Shown here: piece by piece, positions 1-8,781 of the stretch | Layout: every line of letters starts with the position of its first letter | How positions within the stretch are numbered: the first letter of the stretch is position 1 | Source of the DNA: HXMU1420-13 sp965228545 | GTDB lineage: Bacteria > Bacteroidota > Rhodothermia > Balneolales > Balneolaceae | NCBI GenBank assembly: GCA_965228545.1 | Contig: OZ245822.1 | Coordinates: 992,001-1,056,000, forward strand | Direction of reading: 5' to 3' | Length of the DNA: 64,000 nt | The notes under the pieces: model-generated | The model's database searches: none | What the model was told of the DNA's origin: nothing | Seen by the model: only the letters and a program-made list of their open reading frames with translations | Made by a program: the position numbers and the translations under genes

Positions 1-445
1 TCGCAGCAAAATTCGATGTTTTCAGTTTTTTAGTTATCGACTTAGGCCTCATGCCATCAAAACTTGTTGGGCGCATCAACGAAACTGCATGCATAAATCC
101 GGAAAGCTCATCGCATGCAAATAAATAACGTTCAATCTCTGTTTCCGGGTGTTTACCGGTACGTTCAGGAGCATGAGCTTTGATAGCGTTTATGACAGGC
201 TTACTAAGATCATACTCAGGGAAAATATGCTCGATGGCATAATTGGGGTGCTCATCAGGATATTTTTCCCAATCTAAATCATGTAATAATCCGGCAATCC
301 ACCACTCTTCAATTTCCGTACTATCTTTATGAAGGTTTTTGGCATAAGCTTCCATTGCAGTTGCAACCATTTCACAATGATGCCTCAAGGCTTCGTTTTC
401 TATATATAAATGTAATAATTCTACACAATCTGCTCTTGGTATCAT
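1..445 (-). CDS. HD-domain phosphohydrolase, 3' end beyond window
   Basis: Read on the minus strand from an ATG at 445, the frame stays open to the left edge (about 148 codons seen), so the C-terminus is missing. It carries a metal-binding HD pattern: HHCEMV at about residue 22, LLHDLDW with the HD pair at about 55-56, then further His residues in a KAHAPER segment. HD-family proteins are metal-dependent phosphohydrolases, usually acting on nucleotides. The substrate here cannot be read from the sequence. It is divergent from the cytochrome gene at 490, with only 44 bases between them. Confidence 0.8.
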   Translation of the reverse strand, partial: MIPRADCVELLHLYIENEALRHHCEMVATAMEAYAKNLHKDSTEIEEWWIAGLLHDLDWEKYPDEHPNYAIEHIFPEYDLSKPVINAIKAHAPERTGKHPETEIERYLFACDELSGFMHAVSLMRPTSFDGMRPKSITKKLKTSNFAA

Positions 446-489
446 CAACTTTTTATTCGTTATTAGTTAAAATTTAATTTCTCATCACT

Positions 490-909
490 ATGTACGTGAA
501 TTTTAGTAAAATCAAAATATTTAAAAACACTGCGTTTGTCATCTTTCTAATAAGTTCAGTTGGATGCTTAAATAATATTGAAGATGTAACAGGATCAATT
601 CAAAATGATGTAAGCTTTAGTGCAGACGTGCAGCCCATCTTACAGCAACATTGTGTGAGTTGCCACAACAATAATTTCGCTAATAATAACTTCAATGCTA
701 CCTCGTATGAGTCGTTACTCTCTGGATCAGGCACCGTGTATGGCAATCAGATTGTAGTGCCAAACGAGCCTGATCAAAGCGGATTGATCGATATCATTGA
801 ACCAAATCCCGAAAGTGGTTTACAACGTATGCCAACCGGTGGTTCACTAAGCGGTAATGAAATTCAAATTATTCGCGCCTGGATTCGTGAAGGAGCTCAA
901 AACAATTAA
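490..909 (+). CDS. Lipoprotein with single c-type heme domain
   Basis: 139 residues. The N-terminal hydrophobic segment ends in a lipobox-like SSVGC at about residue 26, so an envelope lipoprotein is likely. The mature part has one heme-attachment motif CVSCH preceded by PILQQH, the arrangement of the small cytochrome c domains found in Bacteroidota and Planctomycetes surface proteins. A distal MPTGG supplies a candidate axial Met. It is two bases upstream of the YceI gene and forms an operon with that gene and the DUF5777 barrel. This trio recurs in Bacteroidota and suggests a periplasmic or outer-membrane electron-transfer role, which is inference. Confidence 0.85.
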   Translation: MYVNFSKIKIFKNTAFVIFLISSVGCLNNIEDVTGSIQNDVSFSADVQPILQQHCVSCHNNNFANNNFNATSYESLLSGSGTVYGNQIVVPNEPDQSGLIDIIEPNPESGLQRMPTGGSLSGNEIQIIRAWIREGAQNN

Positions 910-911
910 TT

Positions 912-1460
912 ATGAAAAAACTTCTAATCTTTGCATTTACACTATTAGTATACGCATCGGTACCTGCACAAACCTATTATGCCGAAGATGGGAAAGTGGT
1001 TTTTCTTTCTAAAGTTCCATTGCATTCATTTGAAGGATCATCGGAAAATTTAGTAGGAATGATTAATCTCGATGATAACATTCTGGATTTTTATCTCGAT
1101 CTCGAAACCCTAGATACTGGAAATGGGAAACGTGATCGTGATATGAGGCTAACATTAAACACCGAGGAACATCCCTTTGCAGAATTTTATGGCACTCTTT
1201 CTTCTCCTTTTGATATAAGAAATTCTGAACCTCAGTCTGTTATTGCTAAAGGGACATTCAAAATTCATGGCAATCAACAAGAAGTCGAAATCGAAGGTAC
1301 GCTCCAACCTAGCGGCGAAGGTTTGTTACTTAAAGCAAGCTGGATATTAAACCTCACAGATTACAATATCGAACCGCCAAAACTCTTGATGATTAAGGTA
1401 GATGAAAATCAGGAAATCAACATCGAAATGCTGTTAACGCCATATAATGAGGATCAATAA
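912..1460 (+). CDS. YceI-family periplasmic protein
   Basis: 182 residues with a signal peptide ending in PAQT at about residue 20. The body follows the YceI lipocalin-like pattern: HSFEG near the start, a DLETLDTGNGKRD loop, HPFAEF, and later a FKIHGNQQEVEIEG strand pair. YceI proteins bind isoprenoid lipids or quinone-like molecules in the periplasm. The ligand is not deducible here. The stop codon shares its last base with the next ATG, so translation of the DUF5777 gene is probably coupled. It lies directly behind a cytochrome c lipoprotein. Confidence 0.85.
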   Translation: MKKLLIFAFTLLVYASVPAQTYYAEDGKVVFLSKVPLHSFEGSSENLVGMINLDDNILDFYLDLETLDTGNGKRDRDMRLTLNTEEHPFAEFYGTLSSPFDIRNSEPQSVIAKGTFKIHGNQQEVEIEGTLQPSGEGLLLKASWILNLTDYNIEPPKLLMIKVDENQEINIEMLLTPYNEDQ

Positions 1461-2317
1461 TGCGGTACCTGAAAATTTTATTATTCATACTCTTCTTCTC
1501 GACCACTTTGATGGCGCAAATGCAAAGGCAGCGCGCTGTAAAAGACGGACCGGTTGAAGACATTTTTCGTATTGGATCATTAACTGGAATGAGTACTGTA
1601 ACTACCTTAGAAGCTCGAAATTTGAATAGCTTGATAATGCATAATTTTGGCTTAGTAAGCAGTGGTATAGAAGAGTTTTATGGTCTTGATCAAAATGCGG
1701 CGGTTCGGCTTGGTTTTGATTACGGGGTAACGGATAAACTTACCGTTGGAATTGGCAGAACAAGTGTAGAAGACAATGTAGATTTTCGTGCAAAGTATCT
1801 TGTACTTCAACAATTAGAATCTGATAAAATTCCAATTCAAATCGCTATAAAAGGTGACATTGGAATAAATACTCAAAAGAATACACAATTCGATGAGTTC
1901 ACCTTTCAAGAGCGCTTAAATTACTTTGCAAGTGTTATGATTGCGCGAAAATTGAACAAACAGTTTTCGTTGCAACTAGCGCCGATGGTCTCCCATTTCA
2001 ACACTGTGAAAATAGAACAAGCTGGTGAAATACCCGAGAACACACATCTTGGACTTGGAATTGGTGGTCGTTATGCATTCGATGAGCGAAAAGCCATTAC
2101 TTTTGAATACTTACCCATTCTGGGAGACCGATCACCGGGCACCTTCAACCATTTTGCTATTGGTTACGAGATTGAAACCGGTGGCCATGTGTTTCAAATG
2201 TTTTTTATGTCAGGAAAGTGGTTCACAGAACAACATCTCTTAGCACGTACAAACACCGATTTCTTCGCGGGTGATTTTCGATTAGGCTTTAATATAAACC
2301 GTGTATTTGGACTTTAA
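1460..2317 (+). CDS. DUF5777-type beta-barrel protein
   Basis: 285 residues, with a signal peptide ending in LMAQ at about residue 20. The remainder alternates polar and aromatic residues as in outer-membrane beta-strands (for example AVRLGFDYGVTDKLTVGIG) and ends in a hydrophobic strand with terminal aromatic or leucine residues. The conserved early PVEDIF and later GRYAFDERKAITFEYLP match my recollection of the DUF5777 family, which usually accompanies YceI and cytochrome c proteins. The start overlaps the preceding stop by one base. Function unknown; possibly an outer-membrane partner of the two upstream proteins. Confidence 0.75.
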   Translation: MRYLKILLFILFFSTTLMAQMQRQRAVKDGPVEDIFRIGSLTGMSTVTTLEARNLNSLIMHNFGLVSSGIEEFYGLDQNAAVRLGFDYGVTDKLTVGIGRTSVEDNVDFRAKYLVLQQLESDKIPIQIAIKGDIGINTQKNTQFDEFTFQERLNYFASVMIARKLNKQFSLQLAPMVSHFNTVKIEQAGEIPENTHLGLGIGGRYAFDERKAITFEYLPILGDRSPGTFNHFAIGYEIETGGHVFQMFFMSGKWFTEQHLLARTNTDFFAGDFRLGFNINRVFGL

Positions 2318-2323
2318 TCCCAA

Positions 2324-2665
2324 TTACATCATCGAACGTAATTCTTTGGCTACTTCTCGATTATATTGAAAAGCTAAATCTTTATGGTTTACTAAATCTA
2401 CAATTGTACCTATTAAACAAAGTCCGCCTGTTAGTAGATATAAAATGCCCATTCCGATTTGATTTAGTAAAAAACGATGTATCCCAGCAATACTAAAAAA
2501 TCCAAGAAGGCACGTTAATAATATTACTTGCGGATCTTTTCTACGGGCGCGGTAAGCGTTAGAAAATTGCGTTAATTGTTGAGAAGTTAATCCCTCGGTT
2601 ATTTTATTCAGATATAGTGCCTCATCTCCGGTTGCTTCCGGTATTACATGAATAATATTAGACAT
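2324..2665 (-). CDS. TM2-domain membrane protein
   Basis: 113 residues. A cytoplasmic N-terminal region of about 45 residues is followed by two membrane segments with the TM2 signature: LLGFFSIAGIHRFLLNQIGMG, then ILYLLTGGLCLIGTIVDL. TM2 proteins are small inner-membrane proteins of unknown biochemical role. It overlaps the DUF2752 gene by 8 bases and ends a four-gene minus-strand operon with two response-regulator proteins, so co-expression with signalling genes is likely. The gene converges on the DUF5777 barrel with a 6-base gap. Confidence 0.85.
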   Translation of the reverse strand: MSNIIHVIPEATGDEALYLNKITEGLTSQQLTQFSNAYRARRKDPQVILLTCLLGFFSIAGIHRFLLNQIGMGILYLLTGGLCLIGTIVDLVNHKDLAFQYNREVAKELRSMM

Positions 2666-2966
2666 ATTGGGTACCCATATTTTCTTTTTTGTAGTTGATA
2701 TATATTGTTTTCCAAATAACTAAAATTCTGATCGTAAGCACTGCTACGGCAAAAGGGCCCATAATGTTTGCATTAAAAGCAGATTCAAAATCAGCTCTGA
2801 AAACATGTGCTATTGAATGCCCAAGTCCATCACCAAAACAAAAACTAAAACCTGCTCGCTCGAAAAGGCACCAACTTACTGCTTCGGTACCGGGGTTCAT
2901 TGTAGCCATTAACAACAAGCCAATTAAAAACACACACCATTCAATATGCAGAGCTTTATTACTCAT
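2658..2966 (-). CDS. DUF2752 membrane protein
   Basis: About 102 residues from the ATG at 2966, which lies just after the stop of the upstream regulator. A longer version begins at an ATG at 2990 and overlaps that gene by 22 bases. Features of DUF2752 are visible: a first membrane helix (VFLIGLLLMATMNP), a Cys/Phe-rich CLFERAGFSFCFGDG, and a GLGHSIAHVFRADFESAF segment, then a last helix. DUF2752 and TM2 genes commonly neighbour each other in Bacteroidota. No function is assigned. The 8-base overlap with the TM2 gene indicates coupling. Confidence 0.75.
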   Translation of the reverse strand: MSNKALHIEWCVFLIGLLLMATMNPGTEAVSWCLFERAGFSFCFGDGLGHSIAHVFRADFESAFNANIMGPFAVAVLTIRILVIWKTIYINYKKENMGTQYV

Positions 2967-2968
2967 TA

Positions 2969-3901
2969 TTAACTTCGATAAAGTCTCCATAAAATTGTAC
3001 CAGCTTGAATCACTAATTTTGAAGATAGTTCAAACTCAGTTGACGAGATTAATCCAGAACGTTTAATTACGATTGCACCAAACATATTTGAGCTTTCCGG
3101 AATTTTATATTCATTCACTAAAAAACCTTGTTCGTTTACCGAAAACAATGGGATCGCAATTTCTGCGGGCAACTGTTTCTCTTTTGCTATCTCTTTAAAA
3201 AAAGTATGCTTCTCGTTGTACACGTGATTACTAAAAAAAGGTTGGGCAGTTTCTTTTAATTTTTCATAGCCGGTTTCGCCGGTAATATCACGTATTATTG
3301 TTTCATCGTTAACTGCATTCCCTTTAAACGTAATAATCTGTGAACTTGCCTTTCCTATCACCCACATCCCAACAAAATCTGCAAATAAAAGTGCTCTCAG
3401 TTCTGCACACAAGGTATTTACCGTTTCTTTGAACAATCCCAGCAAAGCGGTATCCATTAAACTCATAACCAGTTTATTTTTACTCTCTTCAAGCGAGGCA
3501 TCTAAATGATCAATAACCACGTTGGTAACCAACTTCATGTTTATTTGCTCAATAATTTGCTGTGGATTTTTATTGAACACACTTTTTGGTATGAAGTCTG
3601 AAGCGCCTAGATCATACGCTTTTTTCTCTTTCTCTACGGTGGGTAAACTTGTCATTATCAGCACCGGGATATGCTTCTTATCTCTATCAGCCCGCAGAGA
3701 TTCGAGCAACTCGAGTCCGTTTAATGTTGGCATATGAATATCAGAAAGAATCAGGTCTATCTGACCTTCTGATAGGATATCGATGGCATCTTGCCCATTT
3801 CTGGCATGCTTTAAATGAAAAAATTTACCTAACAAACTTTTGGTTAGTATGTGAATGGCTTCATCGTCGTCGATAATAAGTATGGTGTTATTCTTTAACA
3901 T
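2969..3901 (-). CDS. Response regulator with GAF-like output domain
   Basis: 310 residues. Residues 1-125 form a receiver domain: acidic cluster DDD at 11-13, predicted phospho-acceptor D54 in LILSDIHMP, and the later T/S and K switch residues in VLIMTSLP and DFIPKS. Residues of about 140-310 resemble a GAF-type sensor fold with no DNA-binding motif that I can see, so output may be through protein contact or ligand binding. The gene begins four bases after the upstream receiver-kinase stop and probably shares its transcript and signalling pathway. Confidence 0.8.
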   Translation of the reverse strand: MLKNNTILIIDDDEAIHILTKSLLGKFFHLKHARNGQDAIDILSEGQIDLILSDIHMPTLNGLELLESLRADRDKKHIPVLIMTSLPTVEKEKKAYDLGASDFIPKSVFNKNPQQIIEQINMKLVTNVVIDHLDASLEESKNKLVMSLMDTALLGLFKETVNTLCAELRALLFADFVGMWVIGKASSQIITFKGNAVNDETIIRDITGETGYEKLKETAQPFFSNHVYNEKHTFFKEIAKEKQLPAEIAIPLFSVNEQGFLVNEYKIPESSNMFGAIVIKRSGLISSTEFELSSKLVIQAGTILWRLYRS

Positions 3902-3905
3902 AACC

Positions 3906-5048
3906 TTAGTTTACCGGTAATTGAATGGTAAAAATTGTTCCTTCATTTTCTTTGGACTCAACAAAAATCAACCCCTTGTGTAACGAAACATAATGCTGTA
4001 CTACATCTAATCCCAAGCCGATGCCTACCTCACCTTCGGTGCCTTGCAAACGAATACTGCCATTATCATTAAATAGTCGATGTACCATATGTTTTGGAAT
4101 ACCAATACCACTATCTCTAACTTTAATTTCTAGCATTTGCTCATTTGTTTCTGCTTGTATTGTAACTGATCCACCCGAAGGAGTAAATTTGATCGCATTT
4201 GAAACAAGATTGTTTAAAATTATCTCCACTTTTATTTGATCTAACAAACAAGTTCGCACTTTTGAAGAAATATCAGCGTTTAAATCGATTTTCTTTAATA
4301 TCGATTTTGGACGATGCATCTTAATCACATTATCTACAATCTCATGCACATCAGACGGAGCTCTGTTTAGTGTAATTTTTAAATTAAGGTGGTTTTCATC
4401 GTACAATACCTTATCAACCAAATTGAGCAATTTATTAGCGCTTTCTGTGATAATCTCTGAAACTTGGTATTCTTCACTTTCGGGTTTATGCATTGCCTGA
4501 AGATGAGTACTTAAACCTACGATACCGTTTAACGGATTATAGATATCATGACTTACAATGCGTAAGAGTTCTTTCTTACGTTGGTTAACTTCCTTGTATT
4601 CCTGTTCATGCTTTTGCAGCTGTTGCAAACTGGTTTCGTAAGCTTTAGTAGCTTGTTTTAACGAAAGCTGAGTTTTTATCCTTGCTAGCACTTCTTCTTG
4701 TTGAAAGGGCTTTACAATATAATCTACTCCGCCAGCTTCAAACCCTCTTAACTTATCCTGAATGTCGGTAAGTGCGGTAATAAAAATGATTGGTACTGTT
4801 TCAAGTTGATCGATGGCATGTATCTCTGATGCAACCTCATAGCCAATCTTGTCGGGTAGCAGTATATCTAGTAGAATTAGATCCGGCTTGCGCTTTTTGG
4901 CTATTCTAAGGCATTCTTCGGCATTAAATGCAGCTAGAATATTGTACCCTTGTTTTTTTAAAAGAATGGTGAGCAACTTTACGTTCGACTCAGTATCATC
5001 TACGATAAGAATTGTAAAATTTTCTTCAAGAATGCGGAACTGTTTCAT
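3906..5048 (-). CDS. Receiver-histidine kinase hybrid
   Basis: 380 residues. An N-terminal receiver (D17-D18, phospho-acceptor D61 in LILLDILLP, switch K113) leads through a coiled-coil stretch at about 130-160 to a HisKA helix with the H-box RIVSHDIYNPLNG (H167). A HATPase domain follows with N-box LVSNAIKF, and G-boxes DSGIGIP and GIGLGL. There is no membrane segment, so this is a cytoplasmic kinase with its receiver at the N-terminus. It is first in a four-gene operon with a second receiver protein and two small membrane proteins. The input signal is unknown. Confidence 0.9.
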   Translation of the reverse strand: MKQFRILEENFTILIVDDTESNVKLLTILLKKQGYNILAAFNAEECLRIAKKRKPDLILLDILLPDKIGYEVASEIHAIDQLETVPIIFITALTDIQDKLRGFEAGGVDYIVKPFQQEEVLARIKTQLSLKQATKAYETSLQQLQKHEQEYKEVNQRKKELLRIVSHDIYNPLNGIVGLSTHLQAMHKPESEEYQVSEIITESANKLLNLVDKVLYDENHLNLKITLNRAPSDVHEIVDNVIKMHRPKSILKKIDLNADISSKVRTCLLDQIKVEIILNNLVSNAIKFTPSGGSVTIQAETNEQMLEIKVRDSGIGIPKHMVHRLFNDNGSIRLQGTEGEVGIGLGLDVVQHYVSLHKGLIFVESKENEGTIFTIQLPVN

Positions 5049-5182
5049 GCTAAAATGCAGTTATTTTGACGAAGCTAGGACGAAAGAAGCAGTTTTAAAA
5101 GGAAAAAGAATATTTTTGGAAAAAGTTTGCAACTTTTTTTCAATTCATTCGTCTATACCGCAGAATCAAAATCTTAGGATTA

Positions 5183-5668
5183 ATGAAAAACACAACTAAC
5201 ACCATGAGGGCTACTTTTTCATTACTACTATGTTCATTTTTTTTGATATCCACAGTATTAGCCACTCCATCAAGTAATGATACCATCCTAGAAATAACCG
5301 ATCGGAATAATCAGATCACTATTGGTATTTCTGATGAGTTTGTAACAGTTACCGTTACAGAAGAGTTACGCGAACTCTACAACAACGAGATTCGAGTTTT
5401 TGAACGTAAAGAGTGGCATACATTTACTGATTCCGGCGGGAACTACATTCCAAGTTCACACTCTTATTTAGACTCGGATATCATCGAAATACCACTTTCT
5501 GAAATCGAGGATATTTCAATTATTAATGGTGCTCTCGATTTTAAATTCGTTGAATATACAAGCTCATCATTTAAAAATGTTCTTTCCGATTTAGGTTCAG
5601 ATTTCTTCAAAAGCTTTTCATACGAAGATTTAGAATCTTTCTACCAAGCCTACTCGAGCATCCATTGA
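5183..5668 (+). CDS. Secreted hypothetical protein
   Basis: 161 residues with a clear signal peptide (LLLCSFFLISTVLA, cleavage near residue 28). Starts at 5183 or at the Met eight codons in (5204) both keep the signal peptide. The mature part is acidic and rich in Ser/Thr and Ile (EITDRNNQITIGISDEFVTV), with no Cys and no motif I recognise. It stands alone between divergent and co-directional neighbours. No function can be proposed. Confidence 0.65.
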   Translation: MKNTTNTMRATFSLLLCSFFLISTVLATPSSNDTILEITDRNNQITIGISDEFVTVTVTEELRELYNNEIRVFERKEWHTFTDSGGNYIPSSHSYLDSDIIEIPLSEIEDISIINGALDFKFVEYTSSSFKNVLSDLGSDFFKSFSYEDLESFYQAYSSIH

Positions 5669-5742
5669 TTTATGTAAAATCTGATTCTTAATGTAACAGA
5701 GCGTGTAGTCGATAACTCTTAATATAAAAACTGGAGAAGACT

Positions 5743-6327
5743 ATGCTGAAGTATATACTGCTCTGTATATTAGCAATGTCGGGTTACTATGCTTGGTCGG
5801 TTTTTCCGATAAACCATGGACCTGGTATTACAAACCCTGATCGACCACAACTAAACTACACAGCCTTTGACAAACCCTTTTCTTATAAAGGCAATACTCT
5901 TGATCCGTTAAAAAGATACACGGCAAATGTTCGTGTACTACAAAAGAAACGGTATCTGTTTGATGAACGCTCTTCCCTATCACCGGCAGATATTTTAGTG
6001 GGCTGGAATGAAATGTCGGATGAAAGAAATGTGGAGTTTATACATTTTAGTATGAATGGCCGATCCTCTGATATATCGTATACCAAACCTCCGATTCCGG
6101 TACAAGCCATTAATAAGCAAATGGATCATTTGCATTTAATTCCATCAACAAAAGAAATTAAATCCCAAATTAATAGCCTTCGGCAAGGCCATTTGATTGA
6201 ATTAGAGGGTGTAATTGTAAATGTTAAATCCATCGATAACTACAATTGGGATTCATATTTTACGAATACCGATCCAGACAACTACCGGAAAATGATTATA
6301 TGGGTTGAATCGATACGGATTGAATAA
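5743..6327 (+). CDS. Membrane-anchored conserved hypothetical protein
   Basis: 194 residues with one N-terminal hydrophobic segment (LLCILAMSGYYAW), then a periplasmic domain. A GGAG-type ribosome site lies just before the ATG. The domain contains FSYKGNTLDPL, a DILVGWNEMSDER segment, PPIPVQAI, HLIPSTKEI, and EGVIVNVKSID. This order matches an uncharacterised family of about 190 residues that I recall from many Proteobacteria, in which a WGxMSD motif and a HLIPA motif are conserved. Function unknown. It precedes the cold-shock gene but is separated by 84 bases. Confidence 0.7.
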   Translation: MLKYILLCILAMSGYYAWSVFPINHGPGITNPDRPQLNYTAFDKPFSYKGNTLDPLKRYTANVRVLQKKRYLFDERSSLSPADILVGWNEMSDERNVEFIHFSMNGRSSDISYTKPPIPVQAINKQMDHLHLIPSTKEIKSQINSLRQGHLIELEGVIVNVKSIDNYNWDSYFTNTDPDNYRKMIIWVESIRIE

Positions 6328-6411
6328 AAAATTCAATTTATCTACTTGAATTGAATACAAATAAGCCCTTTATTTTATGTACTTCTTTTAAGGGTCAGAA
6401 ATCAAAACATT

Positions 6412-6654
6412 ATGTCGTCAAAAAAAGTAGGTACTGTAAAGTGGTTCCATAATATCAAAGGCTACGGATTTATCAATTCTGATAATGACGAAGAGATATT
6501 TGTACACTACAGTGAGATCAATACTGATGGTTTTAAAAAGCTTAAACGAGGTGAAAAAGTAGAATTTACATTAGCAACTGGTGACAAAGGACTTCTTGCC
6601 AGAGATGTTACATTGCTAACTGCAGAAGATTCTCAAGATCCTGATATCTTTTAA
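6412..6654 (+). CDS. Cold-shock domain protein
   Basis: 80 residues, a single cold-shock domain. RNP1 is seen as KGYGFI and RNP2 as IFVHYSE, with GTVKWF at the N-terminus and the C-terminal RDVTLL strand. Such proteins bind single-stranded RNA and act as RNA chaperones in the cytoplasm. A 12-base gap to the next small membrane-protein gene suggests they are co-transcribed. The length is slightly above the 65-70 residues usual for CspA because of an acidic C-terminal tail. Confidence 0.93.
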   Translation: MSSKKVGTVKWFHNIKGYGFINSDNDEEIFVHYSEINTDGFKKLKRGEKVEFTLATGDKGLLARDVTLLTAEDSQDPDIF

Positions 6655-6666
6655 ACCACTTAATTA

Positions 6667-6999
6667 ATGACACGTTGGCTTAAGGATGTAATCCTTGATG
6701 TAGTTGCATTATCATTAATACTCATTTATGCGGTAACAGCTAATACTGTACTCGGAATAATTCTTTGGGTATATACAGTTCTATTGTTGGTTGGTAAGGT
6801 ACTCTACTTCTCATTTAGTTATCTTCAAAAAAAAGCCAATACCGACCAAGTTCCACCCCTGTTTTACCATGTAATCTATGCCATTAGCATAGTTGCACTA
6901 GTGGTTGCGCCAAATTATTACTTGGCATTATTTTGGCTTTTAGTCTGGATATTATCAGCTATTGCATTTTTTAAAAAACAAAAGAAAACAAAGAATTAA
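6667..6999 (+). CDS. Small four-helix membrane protein
   Basis: 110 residues with four predicted membrane segments: about 7-25, 28-48, 67-82 and 85-103. A very basic tail (KKQKKTKN) probably sits in the cytoplasm. No family motif is recognised. It lies 12 bases behind the cold-shock gene and 14 bases ahead of the deacylase-like gene, so it probably belongs to that transcript. Confidence 0.6.
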   Translation: MTRWLKDVILDVVALSLILIYAVTANTVLGIILWVYTVLLLVGKVLYFSFSYLQKKANTDQVPPLFYHVIYAISIVALVVAPNYYLALFWLLVWILSAIAFFKKQKKTKN

Positions 7000-7013
7000 A
7001 CAATTTATTTCTA

Positions 7014-7616
7014 TTGCATTGCTGTACTAAAGCTCACACACTATTCATTTTCATTTGGCTTATCCCATTCACTACCCTACAAGCACAGCATAGTTATGAT
7101 AGCCACAAAAAGTATGTAAGCACAATTGTGGGTTATTCCTCAAATTCTGTGATTTTATTAGGGAAAACTCCCGATACACGCACATTTTACTCGTACTTCG
7201 GTTTTGGTAAAAAAATAAAAAGCCCAATTAAAGGGGTTAAAGCCTATGTAACTAGAGGCGTTATACCTTTTTTAGAATTCAGTTATCCAAAAAGAGACGA
7301 AGGTAGCCGCCGTGATATCGTATCCGGATTCGGGATCTCTCCTCTGGGTTACAACTTCGTGAAACCATTCAAATACTTTGATTTAGAAACCGGAATCAAA
7401 AGCGGTCTCACACTAATTAATAAAACATTTCCAACCAACAAGGGGCGCCGTTTGAATTATTCTTTTGACATAAAGCTAGCCATTCAGCGCCAATTATTTT
7501 CAAAATCCTACCTATCTTTGGGTTATAAATTTCATCACATTTCTAACGCTCAAACGGGTTCAGAAAACCCCGGAGTAGATTCAAACTTTATATTTTTTAG
7601 CATTAAACAATTCTGA
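7014..7616 (+). CDS. PagL-like lipid A 3-O-deacylase (acyloxyacyl hydrolase family)
   Basis: 200 residues from a TTG start; signal peptide ends near LQAQ at residue 25. The rest looks like an eight-strand outer-membrane barrel ending in Phe. The C-terminal KFHHISNAQTGSENPGVDSN is the diagnostic motif of the PagL/acyloxyacyl hydrolase family: catalytic His and Ser in HIS, then Asn, and an NPG turn. In Pseudomonas PagL the third catalytic residue is Glu 12 positions after the Ser. By simple counting that position here is Asp, with a Glu earlier at +7. The role would be removing an acyl chain from lipid A. Two bases separate it from the cyclophilin gene. Confidence 0.75.
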   Translation: MHCCTKAHTLFIFIWLIPFTTLQAQHSYDSHKKYVSTIVGYSSNSVILLGKTPDTRTFYSYFGFGKKIKSPIKGVKAYVTRGVIPFLEFSYPKRDEGSRRDIVSGFGISPLGYNFVKPFKYFDLETGIKSGLTLINKTFPTNKGRRLNYSFDIKLAIQRQLFSKSYLSLGYKFHHISNAQTGSENPGVDSNFIFFSIKQF

Positions 7617-7617
7617 T

Positions 7618-8142
7618 ATGTCAATTTCAGCAACAATCGAAACAAACAAGGGATCAATAAACCTGAATTTATTCGAATCCAAAACACCAAAAACAGTCGC
7701 TAATTTTGTGAACCTTGCTCAACGCGGCTATTATCATGGTTTATCATTTCATCGGGTAATTGATAATTTTATGATACAAGGTGGTTGCCCCAATGGTGAT
7801 GGGCGTGGTGGCCCAGGATACAATTTTAAAGATGAATTTGATCAAGACCTGCGCCACGATGAACCGGGCGTTCTATCAATGGCCAATGCAGGACCGGGCA
7901 CCAACGGTAGTCAATTTTTTATCACACATGTAGAAACACCTTGGCTAGATGGCCGCCATTCAGTTTTCGGGAAAGTGGTATCAGAAGCAGACCAAAAAGT
8001 GGTAAACTCTATCGCTCAAGGAGATCAAATAACAACAATTACTATTACTGGTGATACGTCTGCTTTATTAGATGAAGTAGAAGAAGTAAAAGTTTGGAAT
8101 GAATTACTTGACGATCGTTTCGATGGGTTAAAACCTGCATAA
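7618..8142 (+). CDS. Cyclophilin-type peptidyl-prolyl isomerase
   Basis: 174 residues without a signal peptide, so cytoplasmic. The cyclophilin active site is visible: FHRVIDNFMIQGG, GTNGSQFFI, and the LDGRHSVFGKV block containing the equivalent of the conserved His/Trp region. It catalyses cis-trans isomerisation of Xaa-Pro bonds during folding. There is an extra loop around residues 130-155 compared with the shortest bacterial forms. A hairpin terminator follows at 8169. Confidence 0.93.
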   Translation: MSISATIETNKGSINLNLFESKTPKTVANFVNLAQRGYYHGLSFHRVIDNFMIQGGCPNGDGRGGPGYNFKDEFDQDLRHDEPGVLSMANAGPGTNGSQFFITHVETPWLDGRHSVFGKVVSEADQKVVNSIAQGDQITTITITGDTSALLDEVEEVKVWNELLDDRFDGLKPA

Positions 8143-8168
8143 GAAGCACGAATTCGACGATTCGAAAT

Positions 8169-8208
8169 CTACAAAGGGCTAGCCGCAGCAGCTCTTTGTA
8201 GTATTTTT
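8169..8208 (+). terminator. Rho-independent terminator after cyclophilin gene
   Basis: An 8-bp perfect stem, CTACAAAG at 8169-8176 and CTTTGTAG at 8194-8201, encloses a GC-rich loop and is followed by TATTTTT. It ends the cyclophilin transcript, just before the broken channel gene. Confidence 0.75.
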
Positions 8209-8210
8209 CG

Positions 8211-8781
8211 ATGCTGAAACTAAGTGGGGGAAAGTTTTTCGACATCCTACTGATTCTGGCTATTTCGCTTGGCTTTTTGGTAGTAATGCTCAACACTATT
8301 TCTTCGCTAAATGCTACCTATGGTGAGATATTAAAGACTGCTGAATGGATTTTTACGATTCTGTTTACCTTCGAATACATCATTCGAATAGTTGTGGCAA
8401 AGAATCCAAAGAAATACATCTTTTCTTTTTTGCGGAATACATTAGCCATGCTTTAATTGCCAGTCTAAGAAAAATTACGGTATTTTTGTTTGCTGTAATA
8501 GTGCTGGCAATATTCGCAGGGTCGTTTATTAATGTCGTTGAAGGGCATGAAAATGGATTTACCAGCACACCTTACCTACCAGTATTTATTGGGCAATTGT
8601 TACACTATAAATGGTAGGCTTTGGTGATATCGCACCGGCTACTACACTAGGAAAACTTATAGCTGCAGTTAATATGCTGATGGAATACGATATTATTGCT
8701 GTACCTAAAGGAATTGTTAGGCACGAAATGGCTAGAGCTCCATCCAACACAAGTACTTGCTCAAGTTGTGACTTAAAATAG
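8211..8781 (+). pseudogene. Degraded voltage-gated ion channel gene
   Basis: Three frames each carry part of a six-helix cation channel. Frame one (8211-8455) has S1-S2, with EWIFTILFTFEYIIRI. Frame two (about 8430-8580) resumes at the S4-S5 linker and S5, SLRKITVFLF and EGHENGFTS. Frame three from 8581 has SIYWAIVTL, an in-frame TAA, then VGFGDIAP, the selectivity-filter region, and S6 with IIAVPKGIV, ending in a truncated CSSC zinc-ribbon start. S3 and most of S4 are absent. Compared with the family the stop replaces a filter Thr codon. Two frame changes, an internal deletion and a nonsense codon make it non-functional. Confidence 0.8.
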
